From positions 3,244,501 to 3,308,500 of the forward strand of contig NZ_PEFF01000001.1 of NCBI RefSeq assembly GCF_002754375.1: a stretch of 64,000 bases of DNA, read 5' to 3'. Below the pieces are notes generated by a model, which was given only the letters and a program-made list of their open reading frames with translations, did no database searches and was not told the origin of the DNA. Of this stretch, positions 1 through 7,975 are shown piece by piece. The DNA is from Variovorax sp. 54. GTDB lineage: Bacteria > Pseudomonadota > Gammaproteobacteria > Burkholderiales > Burkholderiaceae_C. The position numbers and the translations under genes were made by a program. The stretch's first letter is position 1. Each line of letters starts with the position of its first letter.

Positions 1-618
1 AGGCAGCGGCTGCGCGAACTCGGCGCCGGGCGGCAGCGTGATGTCCAGATACAGAGGCTCGGTGTGTGCGCGCTGCTCCGCGCCAGCGACGCCGTGGCTG
101 GTGCCGGCGATCACGCGCACATGCGCGCCGCTGGCGGTGGTGAACTCGGGGATCTCGTGGCTCTGGATGTCGCGGTACCAGGGCTCGCGCATCTTGTCCT
201 TCGCGGGCAGGTTGAGCCACAGCTGAAAGCCTTCCATGAGGCCTTCTTCCTGCTCGGGCAGCTCGCTGTGCACGAGGCCGCGGCCGGCCGTCATCCATTG
301 CACGCCGCCGTTTTCGAGCAGGCCTTCGTGGCCCGCGCTGTCGCGGTGACGCATGCGCCCGGCGATCATGTAAGTGACCGTTTCGAAGCCCCGGTGCGGG
401 TGGTTCGGAAAGCCGCCGATGTAGTCGCCCGGGTTGTCGCTGCCGAAGGCATCGAGCATCAGGTAGGGGTCGAGCCGCTTCTGCAGCGGCTGCTGCAGCA
501 CGCGGGTGAGTTTGACGCCGTCGCCGTCACTGGTGGAAACACCGGCCACGATGTGGTCGATGCCGCGCGGGGTGGCGACGGGATCGGTGGGGTGGTGGTG
601 GGCATGAACGTTCGTCAT
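1..618 (-). CDS. Pirin family protein (C-terminus beyond window)
   Basis: This is a cupin-fold pirin-like protein, a family of non-haem iron proteins that include quercetinase-like enzymes and redox-linked transcription cofactors; the substrate cannot be told from sequence. The first 206 residues are present and the reading frame runs off the left end. The conserved N-cupin motif HPHRGFET is at residues 73-80, followed by HRDSAGHEG (91-99) and a second His-rich turn near H117, which together supply the usual metal ligands. The N-terminus carries an unusual HAHHH stretch just after the start. The ATG at 616-618 is the only reasonable start. It faces away from no close neighbour; the GNAT gene upstream ends 70 bp away on the same strand. 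Confidence 0.9.
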   Translation of the reverse strand, partial: MTNVHAHHHPTDPVATPRGIDHIVAGVSTSDGDGVKLTRVLQQPLQKRLDPYLMLDAFGSDNPGDYIGGFPNHPHRGFETVTYMIAGRMRHRDSAGHEGLLENGGVQWMTAGRGLVHSELPEQEEGLMEGFQLWLNLPAKDKMREPWYRDIQSHEIPEFTTASGAHVRVIAGTSHGVAGAEQRAHTEPLYLDITLPPGAEFAQPLP

Positions 619-688
619 GCCGCCCATGGTGGCACCAAAGCCCCGACCGCGCCACCGGTGGGGGTGCCCACTGCCGGTGGGGTTCAGC

Positions 689-1453
689 TCAGCGCGGCCA
701 CTGCTGGCGCTGCCAATAACAGTACTGCCAGCGCGTCTCGAAACCCGCGCGGCGGTACAGCGCCAGCGCCGGCTGGTTCTGCGCATCGACCTGCAGGAAC
801 ACGCGCTCGACACCGCGCGACAGTGCCGCCTGCGCCAGACCGGCGAGCACGCGCCCGGCCAGGCCACGCCCGCGCTGCGACTGTTCGGTGCGCATGCCGT
901 GCACGCTGGCCCAGCCGTGGCCGAAGGCCATGGCGCCGGCCGCCACGGTCGCGCCGTTCTCGCGCACGCTGGCAAAGAGCGAGCCTGTGGCGCGCGACAG
1001 CGAACGCACGCGGTGCACGCCATCGACCGGGTCGAAGCCTTCACCGAGGAACAGCGCGGCCCAGTCCGGATCGGGCGTCGCGTCGACATCGGCCAGCCGG
1101 ACGTCCGCCCCGACGAGGTCGCGCATGCGCCGCGCCGAGCCGGTCTGCACGCAGGTCGGGTTGTCGGCCATGTAGTGCCGGCGCGCGAGTTCGGCGCGCA
1201 GCGTGTCGAAACATGCGGCGTCGGCCAGTCGCAGCGCGGGCGCGACCTGGCGGCTGTCGCAGCGGTCTTCGATGCGGTCGAGCGTGGCGGGCTCGACCGG
1301 GTCGCGGTGCAGCGGCACGGCCGAGCGGGCGCGCTTGACGGTGCCGCGGTCGAAAGGCAGCAGCCAGCCGTCGAGTTCTTCGCAAGCTTCGGGCGCCACC
1401 GCCGCGACGGTGGCGCGTTCGATGGCTTCGATGTCGTGCGGGGCCATGCTCAT
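689..1453 (-). CDS. GNAT family N-acetyltransferase
   Basis: The protein has 254 residues. The C-terminal half is a GNAT fold: the acetyl-CoA pyrophosphate loop reads RTEQSQRGRGLAGRVLAGL, and the last strand region reads VDAQNQPALALYRRAGF, typical of the family. The N-terminal 130 residues are a less conserved domain seen in larger two-part GNATs. The acetyl acceptor is unknown. The ATG overlaps the stop of the upstream glycosyltransferase gene as ATGA, so the two genes are probably translationally coupled, and this gene is the last member of the exosortase-containing minus-strand run. Confidence 0.88.
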   Translation of the reverse strand: MSMAPHDIEAIERATVAAVAPEACEELDGWLLPFDRGTVKRARSAVPLHRDPVEPATLDRIEDRCDSRQVAPALRLADAACFDTLRAELARRHYMADNPTCVQTGSARRMRDLVGADVRLADVDATPDPDWAALFLGEGFDPVDGVHRVRSLSRATGSLFASVRENGATVAAGAMAFGHGWASVHGMRTEQSQRGRGLAGRVLAGLAQAALSRGVERVFLQVDAQNQPALALYRRAGFETRWQYCYWQRQQWPR

Positions 1454-2718
1454 TGCACGGCTTCCGGCGGTGCGTATTTGGCGGCGGCCACGCTCTTGAG
1501 CAGCGCCTCGCGCTGGTTGCGGCTGATGCCGCGCACGCTCTCGGCCACCCACTTGGTGCGGTCGGGATCGATCGCGCCATCGCGGCGCCATTGTTCGAGC
1601 ACGGCCTGCGGCTTGTGCAGCATGGCCGCAAGCCAGACGGCCTGCGCCGGTTCGAGCGTGCGCGCGCTGCGCTTGAAGTAACGCCGCGCCGCGGCCTCGC
1701 CGCCGCAGAGGTTGCCGCCCCACGGGGCGTTGTCGAGGTACAGCTGCAGGATGCGGGCCTTGCCCAGCGTCTGCTCCATCTCGACCGCGTAGAGCAGCTC
1801 GCGCAGCTTGCGCTCGGCCGTGCGGTCGCTGCCGGTGACCAGCAGCTTGGCCAGCTGCTGCGTGAGTGTGCTGCCGCCGCGCCGGGTCTGGCCGGGCTTC
1901 TGGTTGTGGTCGATCGAGGCGAGGATTTCGGTCAGGTCGTAGCCGGCGTGGCTGAAGAAGCGCTGGTCTTCCGCCGCGATGACGGCGCGCGCCAGCCAGC
2001 TGTCGTTGGCCAGCTTGCCCGACGGGCCGCAGCTGGTGCGCGCGCCCAGCATGGCCTCGGTGCCCAGCCCCTCGACGGTGAACTGGCTGATGGCCGGCTG
2101 CACCGCGAAGGTGGCGTCGGGCAGCAGCAGCTGCGCCTGCAGCGCCAGCGTGCCGCCGATGCGGGCGCGCTGCAGCTCGGGCAGCGCCGGCACGAGCACG
2201 GCGTACCAGCGGGCGATGGGCGCGTCTTGCACGCGGACGTCGAGCTGCAGGTTCTTCGGCGCGAGGCGGCCGGTCCAGGTGCCCTGCAGCAGCGCGTTGC
2301 CGTTGGCCGCCTCGGGCGTGGCCTCGAAGGTGCCGGCCAGCGTGTTGCCGTCGCGCCGCACGGTGGCCACCAGCCGCTCGACCTTGATCGGCTGCGTGCC
2401 GAGCGCGGGCACGTCGGCGCTGCACGGCGCGCAGCGCATCTGCTGCTGGCCGGTTGTCTCGTCCCAGGTGAAATGCACGGTACCGAAGCGGGTGTCGAGC
2501 GCATGGCCGTTCAGTCGCGGCGCGAACCACGACGAGGTGGCCAGGCGCACCGCGGTCGGCACGCCGACCTCGAAGTCGAGCGGGCCGGCCTTGACCGTGG
2601 TGCGCCACTCGCCCGCCGCCGGCGCGAGGGCGATTTTTACTATCAGAAAGATAGCTGCTGCCGCAGACAGCACCAGGGCCAGCAGCCCGTAAATCACGAA
2701 TCTCAGGGTCTTCTTCAC
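1450..2718 (-). CDS. Membrane-anchored biosynthetic peptidoglycan glycosyltransferase (GT51)
   Basis: This enzyme should polymerise lipid II glycan chains on the periplasmic face. The GT51 motifs are intact: AAEDQRFFSHAGYD with the presumed catalytic Glu near residue 250, GGSTLTQQLAKLL, and LGKARILQLYLDNAPWG. No transpeptidase domain follows, so it is monofunctional. Unlike classical MtgA (about 240 residues) it has 422 residues: a transmembrane anchor at about 5-28, then roughly 200 residues of beta-rich extracytoplasmic sequence of unknown role before the catalytic domain. I chose the GTG at 2716-2718 because it directly precedes the KKTLRF membrane anchor and follows the stop of the EpsI-like gene; a GTG two codons earlier is possible. 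The gene sits in the exosortase run. Confidence 0.87.
   Translation of the reverse strand: MKKTLRFVIYGLLALVLSAAAAIFLIVKIALAPAAGEWRTTVKAGPLDFEVGVPTAVRLATSSWFAPRLNGHALDTRFGTVHFTWDETTGQQQMRCAPCSADVPALGTQPIKVERLVATVRRDGNTLAGTFEATPEAANGNALLQGTWTGRLAPKNLQLDVRVQDAPIARWYAVLVPALPELQRARIGGTLALQAQLLLPDATFAVQPAISQFTVEGLGTEAMLGARTSCGPSGKLANDSWLARAVIAAEDQRFFSHAGYDLTEILASIDHNQKPGQTRRGGSTLTQQLAKLLVTGSDRTAERKLRELLYAVEMEQTLGKARILQLYLDNAPWGGNLCGGEAAARRYFKRSARTLEPAQAVWLAAMLHKPQAVLEQWRRDGAIDPDRTKWVAESVRGISRNQREALLKSVAAAKYAPPEAVQ
2640..2654. repeat. Short hairpin CTATC-N5-GATAG inside the glycosyltransferase gene
   Basis: A perfect 5-bp inverted repeat with an AGAAA loop lies in the codons of the membrane anchor. 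It belongs to the same visible class as the hairpins near 41240 and 45730 in this window. The coding position makes it more likely a sequence coincidence or a domesticated copy than a terminator. Confidence 0.4.
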
Positions 2719-2731
2719 AAACACGTTCTCA

Positions 2732-3301
2732 TCACATCGGTCTTGCCACGGTGACAGCTTGCCATGGACCGTGCGACTGGCCGCTGGCCGCCGCCCAGTA
2801 CCAAGCCGAAGTGTCGGTGAAAGCCGTGCCTTGGGCATCGACGATGCGCTCACAGACGTGGAAATTTGCCGTACCGTGCCGTTGCGCCACAAAACAGCGC
2901 CACATCCGCTCCTGCGCGTCGCGTTCCAGCCGCGCCTGCTCGATGCGGTAGCCCAGCGCGCGGTAGCAGTCGGCGGCCGGATGCAGCATGCGCGTGGGCC
3001 GGTTCACGGCGCGCATCACCAGCGTCTGGTGGCCGTCGGTCATGCGACCGATGGCGCCCGGGAAGCGATCGGCAAAGCGCTGCTCGACCTCGCTCAGCGC
3101 CAGCGGGCGCAGCGGCACGCCGTCCCACTGGCTGGGCCATTCGTGGAAACCCACGGCATCGGCTTCGGCCGTCGGCGCGCGCAGCGCCGCGGCGGCCGAC
3201 CAGAGCACGCACAGCAGCATCGCCAGCGCGAAGGCGCTCTTGTGGCCCACGCGGTTGATGAAATGGTTGGCGAACCAGCGCTCAACGAACGGTATCGACA
3301 C
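2732..3301 (-). CDS. Exosortase-associated EpsI-like protein
   Basis: The 189-residue product has one N-terminal membrane anchor (about residues 22-43) and a periplasmic domain. The HPAADCYRALGYRIEQ stretch matches the histidine-proline-cysteine-glycine signature of EpsI family proteins, which are encoded beside or fused to exosortases and are thought to help exopolysaccharide export or sorting. It starts at a GTG that overlaps the last 20 bases of the exosortase gene, so the pair is almost certainly one transcript. EpsI proteins usually have a conserved Trp near the C-terminus; several Trp residues (WYWAAA) are seen there. Confidence 0.82.
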   Translation of the reverse strand: MSIPFVERWFANHFINRVGHKSAFALAMLLCVLWSAAAALRAPTAEADAVGFHEWPSQWDGVPLRPLALSEVEQRFADRFPGAIGRMTDGHQTLVMRAVNRPTRMLHPAADCYRALGYRIEQARLERDAQERMWRCFVAQRHGTANFHVCERIVDAQGTAFTDTSAWYWAAASGQSHGPWQAVTVARPM

Positions 3302-4214
3302 GGCGGCCTCCTTCGGCGGTGATCAGGCCCGGCGTCGGGCGTTCGAGGTCGATGTGCGGCGCAGCGCGCGCCGGCACCATGAGGCGCGCGATGGCGCCGC
3401 ACACCGCGGCCAGCAGCACCAGCCCCAGCGCGTTGTGCGCCCACGGCGCGAGCGGGTGGCCGGCGCCTTCGAAGGCGATCAGCACGCTGTTGCGCACGAT
3501 GTTGCCGGCCAGCACCAGCAGCCCGACGGCCGGCAGGCGGCGCAGGAACGCGCGGTCGCCGCGCCGCGCCCACAGCGCGACGGCGCAGGCCGTGAAGTAG
3601 CCCAGCCACACCATCTGCACGCCCGAGCAGGGCGCGTCGACGATCACCAGGCGGCCGTCGACCATCAGCGTCGCGCCTTCGCGCGCCACCTCGAAACCCG
3701 GCGCGAGCAGCCAGCGGCTGGCCTCGGCCGTCACCACGCGCAGCGGGTAGCCCGCATAGAACTGCAGCGACGACAGCAGCGGCAGCGCCAGCACCGACAG
3801 CCCGGCCACCGGCAGCGCCGCCACGCCGCGCGGCAGGAAGGCCAGCAGCCCGGCCGCGAGCGAGAGCACCGCCACCAGGCCCGAGGCCAGCGGCGGCAGC
3901 GCGGGCAGGCCGCCCAGCCCCGTGCGCAGCAGCGTGGCGAGCACAGTGCCGACGCCGGCCAGCGCGAGCCAGCCCAGGCGCGGCGAGGCCCGCAGCTCGC
4001 GCCGGCACTGCCAGGCGAGCGCGGCCAGGGCGACCAGCGCCACGAGCCCCAGCGGATCGTCGGAACCGTCCTGCAGGCGGCGGGCCATCCAGACCCCGAT
4101 GGGCGCGAGCGCGGCGCACTGCAGCGCGAGCCAGCCGAAGGCCGGCGTGCGGTCGATGCGGATGGCCCAGTCCACGACGCGCGGATGGTGGTGGGCCAGG
4201 GTTGCCAGAGACAT
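3282..4214 (-). CDS. Exosortase (possibly XrtQ-type), PEP-CTERM sorting protease
   Basis: This is a polytopic membrane cysteine transpeptidase of the exosortase/archaeosortase family, expected to cut PEP-CTERM tails at the inner membrane and transfer the substrate to a surface carrier. The 310-residue sequence has about eight hydrophobic segments. The catalytic triad is present: Cys196 in APCSGVQM, Arg241 in GNIVRNS, and His260 in APWAHNALG. The gene starts 18 bp after the end of the VIT/VWA gene, the only protein with a PEP-CTERM-like tail found in the window, so this looks like a one-enzyme, one-substrate system. I recall an exosortase Q group in related bacteria, but the subfamily assignment needs a model search. 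Confidence 0.9.
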   Translation of the reverse strand: MSLATLAHHHPRVVDWAIRIDRTPAFGWLALQCAALAPIGVWMARRLQDGSDDPLGLVALVALAALAWQCRRELRASPRLGWLALAGVGTVLATLLRTGLGGLPALPPLASGLVAVLSLAAGLLAFLPRGVAALPVAGLSVLALPLLSSLQFYAGYPLRVVTAEASRWLLAPGFEVAREGATLMVDGRLVIVDAPCSGVQMVWLGYFTACAVALWARRGDRAFLRRLPAVGLLVLAGNIVRNSVLIAFEGAGHPLAPWAHNALGLVLLAAVCGAIARLMVPARAAPHIDLERPTPGLITAEGGRRVDTVR

Positions 4215-4231
4215 GGTCGTGCGTCCTGTGT

Positions 4232-6292
4232 TCAAGCCGTGAAGCGGCGCGGATCGTTGCGGCGCGCACGGCGGCGCAGCATGGCCAGCATCGACAACAC
4301 GACGGCGATCGCGCCCAGCGTTTCCGGTTCCGGCGTGCTCGGCACCTCCGCGCCCAGTGCCAGGTCGCTCACGCCCTGCGGCATCGGCAGCGGCTGGTTC
4401 ACGTCCACGCTGTTCTGCGGCGCCACGTTGCGCACCACCTTGTCCACCGCGATGAAGCTGGTGTACTGCGTGAGCAGGCTGTACTTCAGGCCCAGCTCGG
4501 TGATGCGGTCCTTGAAGGCCGCGCTGCCTTCGAGCGCTTCCTGATCGCTCAGGCTCTGGATGCGGTGGCGTGCCCACAGCGTGCGCAGCGCGGCGGTGTC
4601 CTGGCGCGTTTGCGGCGTGATGCGCACTTCCTCGCGGTACGGGCCGGTGGCGCTCTGGCCTTCGATGATCACGCGGCCCTTGGGCTCACCACGCCACTTG
4701 CCGAACACGATCACCGGGCGCTCGCCCAGCACGTCGGGCAGCGCCTGCGGCTCCACGTCGTACACGTCCAGGCCGCCGAAGGTGGCCTTCACGTTCGTGA
4801 GCACGGGCGACTCCACCATGCGGCGGAAGCGCGCGGCCTGCTCGGGCGCCTGCACCGGGTCGGTGATGATGAAAGGCTCGCCCATGCCGGCACGTGCAAT
4901 GCCTTCCATGAGGCTGCGGTTCACCGACGAGCCGATGCCGAAGGCGAACACGTTGGCCTTGGAGAGGTTGTTGCGCACCAGCTCGAAGGCTTCGCGCTCG
5001 ACCGTCACGTAGCCGTCGGTCACCACCACCACGCTGCGCGACACGTTCGGTGCCTTGGGTTCGGCGTACACGCGCTTGAGCGCCGGAATCAGCTCGGTGC
5101 TGCCGCTGCCGCTGTAGTTCTTGATGGTGGCGAGCGCCTGCTCGATGTTGGCGCGCGTGGCCGGCACCGACTGCGGCGACAGCATCTTGTTGCTGCCCGA
5201 GAACAGCAGCACGTTGAAGGTGTCGCTGGGGCGCAGGCCGCCGATCAGGCGTTCGAGCACGGTCTTGGCGGTGTCGAGCGGAAAGCCGTGCATCGAGCCC
5301 GAGATGTCGACCACGAAGATGTAGTCGCGCGGCGAGATGGCGCTGGCGGCCACGGCCTTGGGCGGCTCGACCATGGCGAGGAAGAAGTTCTCGGCGTTCT
5401 CTCCCTGGCCCTTGTAGAGCATGAGGCCCGACTCGATCTTTTCACCCGCCAGGCGGTAGTCGAGCACGAAGTCGCGGTTGTCGGCGGGGCGGCCGTCGGC
5501 ACTGAGCGTGATGTCCGCGTGCTGGTCTTCGTCGCGCTTCTTCACGTCGATCGTGTGCGTGGCCGAGCGGATTTCCTTCAGGCCCATCGGCGTGTCGATG
5601 CTCGCCGTGAGCTTGAAGCTGGTGCTCGGTGCCACGCCGGCGCGCAACGTGGGCTGCGCCGGCCATTGGGCTTGCGCGTTCTCCGACCGCGGGCTGTTGT
5701 AGCGCGGCCCGACCACGGTCGGGAACACGAACTGGTAGTTGCCCGACTGCGGCACCAGCAGCTCGGTGTAGCGCAGCTCGACCTTCACGTCGTCGCCCGG
5801 CAGGATGTTGGCGACGTTCATCTGGAACACATTGGGCAGGTGCTGCTCGAGCAGCGCGGCGGTCTTGCCTTCCTTCTTGGCGGTGTCGTATTCGATCTTG
5901 GCCTGCTGCTTCTCGCGGATCTGCGCCGTGATCAGGCGGTCGGCCAGGCGCACGTTGAGGCCGCTCACGGCCGCCTTGGTGGAACCCGGGAACACGTACT
6001 TCGCCTCGATGGCGCGCTGGCCTTCGTTGCGGTAGGTCTGGGTGACCGTGACGTCGGCGATCACGCCCGAAATCTTGACCGCCACCTCGGTGCCCTTGAG
6101 CGGCAGGCGGTCGACCGAGGGGTCGTCGCTCTTGACGAAGAAATACGGGCTCTCGGTCTTCAGGCGCGGACCGGCGGGCGCTTCCTGCGCGTGGGCCGGG
6201 CGGGCGCCCATGGCGATGAAACCCACGGTCGCCAGGCTCACGGTGGCGAGCCAGAGCCAACGGCCGGGGCGTGGGGTGGTGGGGGTGTCCAT
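4232..6292 (-). CDS. VIT and VWA domain protein with PEP-CTERM-like sorting tail
   Basis: The 686-residue product is exported (hydrophobic signal near residues 12-35, AHA cleavage region). An N-terminal VIT domain (about 50-180) is followed by a von Willebrand A domain with an intact MIDAS motif DISGSMHG (Asp329) and a downstream TDGYVT. VIT/VWA proteins resemble inter-alpha-trypsin inhibitor heavy chains and bind ligands through a metal ion. The C-terminus reads STPEPETLGAIAVV, then a hydrophobic helix and an arginine cluster RRRARR, which is the three-part layout of a PEP-CTERM sorting signal with a PEPETL variant. The exosortase gene follows 18 bp downstream. An AGAAGGA ribosome site precedes the ATG. 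Its promoter region holds the cre-tag described below. Confidence 0.9.
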   Translation of the reverse strand: MDTPTTPRPGRWLWLATVSLATVGFIAMGARPAHAQEAPAGPRLKTESPYFFVKSDDPSVDRLPLKGTEVAVKISGVIADVTVTQTYRNEGQRAIEAKYVFPGSTKAAVSGLNVRLADRLITAQIREKQQAKIEYDTAKKEGKTAALLEQHLPNVFQMNVANILPGDDVKVELRYTELLVPQSGNYQFVFPTVVGPRYNSPRSENAQAQWPAQPTLRAGVAPSTSFKLTASIDTPMGLKEIRSATHTIDVKKRDEDQHADITLSADGRPADNRDFVLDYRLAGEKIESGLMLYKGQGENAENFFLAMVEPPKAVAASAISPRDYIFVVDISGSMHGFPLDTAKTVLERLIGGLRPSDTFNVLLFSGSNKMLSPQSVPATRANIEQALATIKNYSGSGSTELIPALKRVYAEPKAPNVSRSVVVVTDGYVTVEREAFELVRNNLSKANVFAFGIGSSVNRSLMEGIARAGMGEPFIITDPVQAPEQAARFRRMVESPVLTNVKATFGGLDVYDVEPQALPDVLGERPVIVFGKWRGEPKGRVIIEGQSATGPYREEVRITPQTRQDTAALRTLWARHRIQSLSDQEALEGSAAFKDRITELGLKYSLLTQYTSFIAVDKVVRNVAPQNSVDVNQPLPMPQGVSDLALGAEVPSTPEPETLGAIAVVLSMLAMLRRRARRNDPRRFTA

Positions 6293-6399
6293 GGCGGGTG
6301 TCCTTCTGCGTGCGAACTTGCACAGCCCTCACTGTCGTGAGCGTGCGAGAAGGCAGTTGGAAGGCGCGTTGAAGTCGCCACAACCGAATGCGCCGCTGT

Positions 6400-6415
6400 G
6401 TGAAGTCTGTGTGAA
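6400..6415 (-). promoter_or_regulatory. cre-tag: CreB binding site
   Basis: Read on the minus strand the site is TTCAC-ACAGAC-TTCAC, an exact match to the cre-tag TTCAC-N6-TTCAC recognised by phosphorylated CreB in Escherichia coli. It lies in the 216-bp divergent region between the VIT/VWA gene (start 108 bp away on the minus strand) and creD (start 94 bp away on the plus strand). creB and creC themselves are in this window at 12386-14619. The match is direct; regulation of either flanking operon is inferred. Confidence 0.75.
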
Positions 6416-6508
6416 GTGCGCCGCGCGGCGGCTTCATACGGCCTTCGGGTCGGGCGGAGAGCATCGGCGCCTCATCACGAAAAAACCCGAAAAAGAGGGG
6501 AGAAACCC

Positions 6509-7975
6509 ATGCTTCAACTGTTGAAGGCCCTGCAGGCCTCGGTGCTGGTCAAGGTGGCCGGCCTGTTCTTCCTGCTGTTGGTGCTGTGCATTCCGCTGGC
6601 GCGGATCGACGACCTCAACCGCGCCCGCGGCGAGAGCCAGCGGGAGGCCGCGCAGGAACTTGCCGAGTCTTACGCCGGGCCGCAAACCATGGTCGGCCCC
6701 GTGCTGCTGGTGCCGTATGTGGAGCGCTGGATCGAGCCGCTGCGCGACGCGCAGGGCAAGGTGATCGGCCAGGCCCCGCAGAGCAAGGAGATGACGCATG
6801 CCGTGTTCCCCGACAAGCTGCGCATCGAGGGCGACATGGCCACGCAGGAGCGCTACCGCGGCATCTTCCGCATTCCGTTCTACACGCTCACGGCCGCGCT
6901 CGGCGGCGGCTTCGCGGGTTTTGATCCGCGGTCCGTGCCGCACAGCGAAAGCGACTCGTCGATCGAGTTCCGCCCGCCACTGATCGCCTTTCACGTGAGC
7001 GACCTGCGCGGCCTCGACGGCTCGCCCGCGCTCACGATCGAAGGCGAAGCGCTGCGCTTTCGCCAGCGCGTGCCCGGCCTGCCCGACAACGCCACGTACG
7101 CCGACGGCATCCACGCGCCGCTCTCGGGCGCCGCGCTCGCCGCATGGCAGGCCGGCAAGCCGCTGACTTTCGACATGAAGCTCTCGCTGGTGGGCCAGGA
7201 CACGCTCTCGATGGTGCCGATCGCCGAGGAAACCACCGCGCACCTGAAATCGCCGTGGGCGCACCCCAGCTTCGGCGGGCGCTTCCTCGCCACGCAGCGC
7301 AAGGTCACGCCGCAGGGCTTCGACGCGCACTGGCGCGTGTCCTCGCTCGTGACCACGGCGCGCGAACAGGTGCGCGCCGGCCTGTCGGGCGGTGAAGGCG
7401 ATGCCGCGCAGAACGCCGCGGCGGCCGTCGTTCGCACGGCGTCCACGCCGCGCCATGCCTCGGGCCCGCTGCAGACCTTCGACGTGTCGCTCGCACAGCC
7501 CGTCAACGTGTATTCGATGAGCACGCGCGCCGGCAAGTACGGCGCGCTCTTCATCGGCCTGGTGCTGATGGCGGCCTTCATGTTCGAGCTGTTCCGCAAG
7601 CTGCGCCTGCACCCGGTGCAGTACGGGCTGGTGGGCCTGTCGATTGCGCTGTTCTTCCTGCTACTGCTGGCGCTGTCGGAAAAATTCGCCTTCCACTTCG
7701 CCTACGCAGGAGCGGCCGGTGCGAGCGTGGCATTGCTGGCCGTGTACTTCAGCGCGGTGCTCGGCGGCTGGCAACGCGGCCTGTCGTTCGCGGCCTTCGT
7801 GGCGCTCTTGTACGGCGCGCTCTACGGCCTGCTGGCCTCGGAAAGCAATGCGCTGCTGCTGGGCGCGCTGCTGATCTTCGGCATGCTGGCCACGCTGATG
7901 CTCGTGACGCGCAAGGTCGACTGGTATGCGCTGTCGCGCCGCAACGAAGCCGCCCCTGCGGCAGTGGACGCATGA
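6509..7975 (+). CDS. creD: CreD-family inner membrane protein
   Basis: CreD is an inner membrane protein that in enterobacteria is the main target of the CreBC two-component system and affects envelope integrity and colicin or beta-lactam response. The 488-residue product starts MLQLLKALQAS, has one N-terminal membrane helix (about 12-32), a large periplasmic domain with the typical GPVLLVPY sequence, and a cluster of about six C-terminal helices, matching the family layout (E. coli CreD is about 450 residues). GAGGGGAG before the ATG is a good ribosome site. Its stop overlaps the start of the GH3 gene (ATGA), so creD, the GH3 enzyme and PBP1A are probably one operon. Confidence 0.92.
   Translation: MLQLLKALQASVLVKVAGLFFLLLVLCIPLARIDDLNRARGESQREAAQELAESYAGPQTMVGPVLLVPYVERWIEPLRDAQGKVIGQAPQSKEMTHAVFPDKLRIEGDMATQERYRGIFRIPFYTLTAALGGGFAGFDPRSVPHSESDSSIEFRPPLIAFHVSDLRGLDGSPALTIEGEALRFRQRVPGLPDNATYADGIHAPLSGAALAAWQAGKPLTFDMKLSLVGQDTLSMVPIAEETTAHLKSPWAHPSFGGRFLATQRKVTPQGFDAHWRVSSLVTTAREQVRAGLSGGEGDAAQNAAAAVVRTASTPRHASGPLQTFDVSLAQPVNVYSMSTRAGKYGALFIGLVLMAAFMFELFRKLRLHPVQYGLVGLSIALFFLLLLALSEKFAFHFAYAGAAGASVALLAVYFSAVLGGWQRGLSFAAFVALLYGALYGLLASESNALLLGALLIFGMLATLMLVTRKVDWYALSRRNEAAPAAVDA

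Noticed and set aside
651..688. Possible terminator in the gap between the GNAT and pirin genes
   Set aside because: CCACCGG and CCGGTGG can pair, but there is no T-run on the minus strand and the stem is interrupted.
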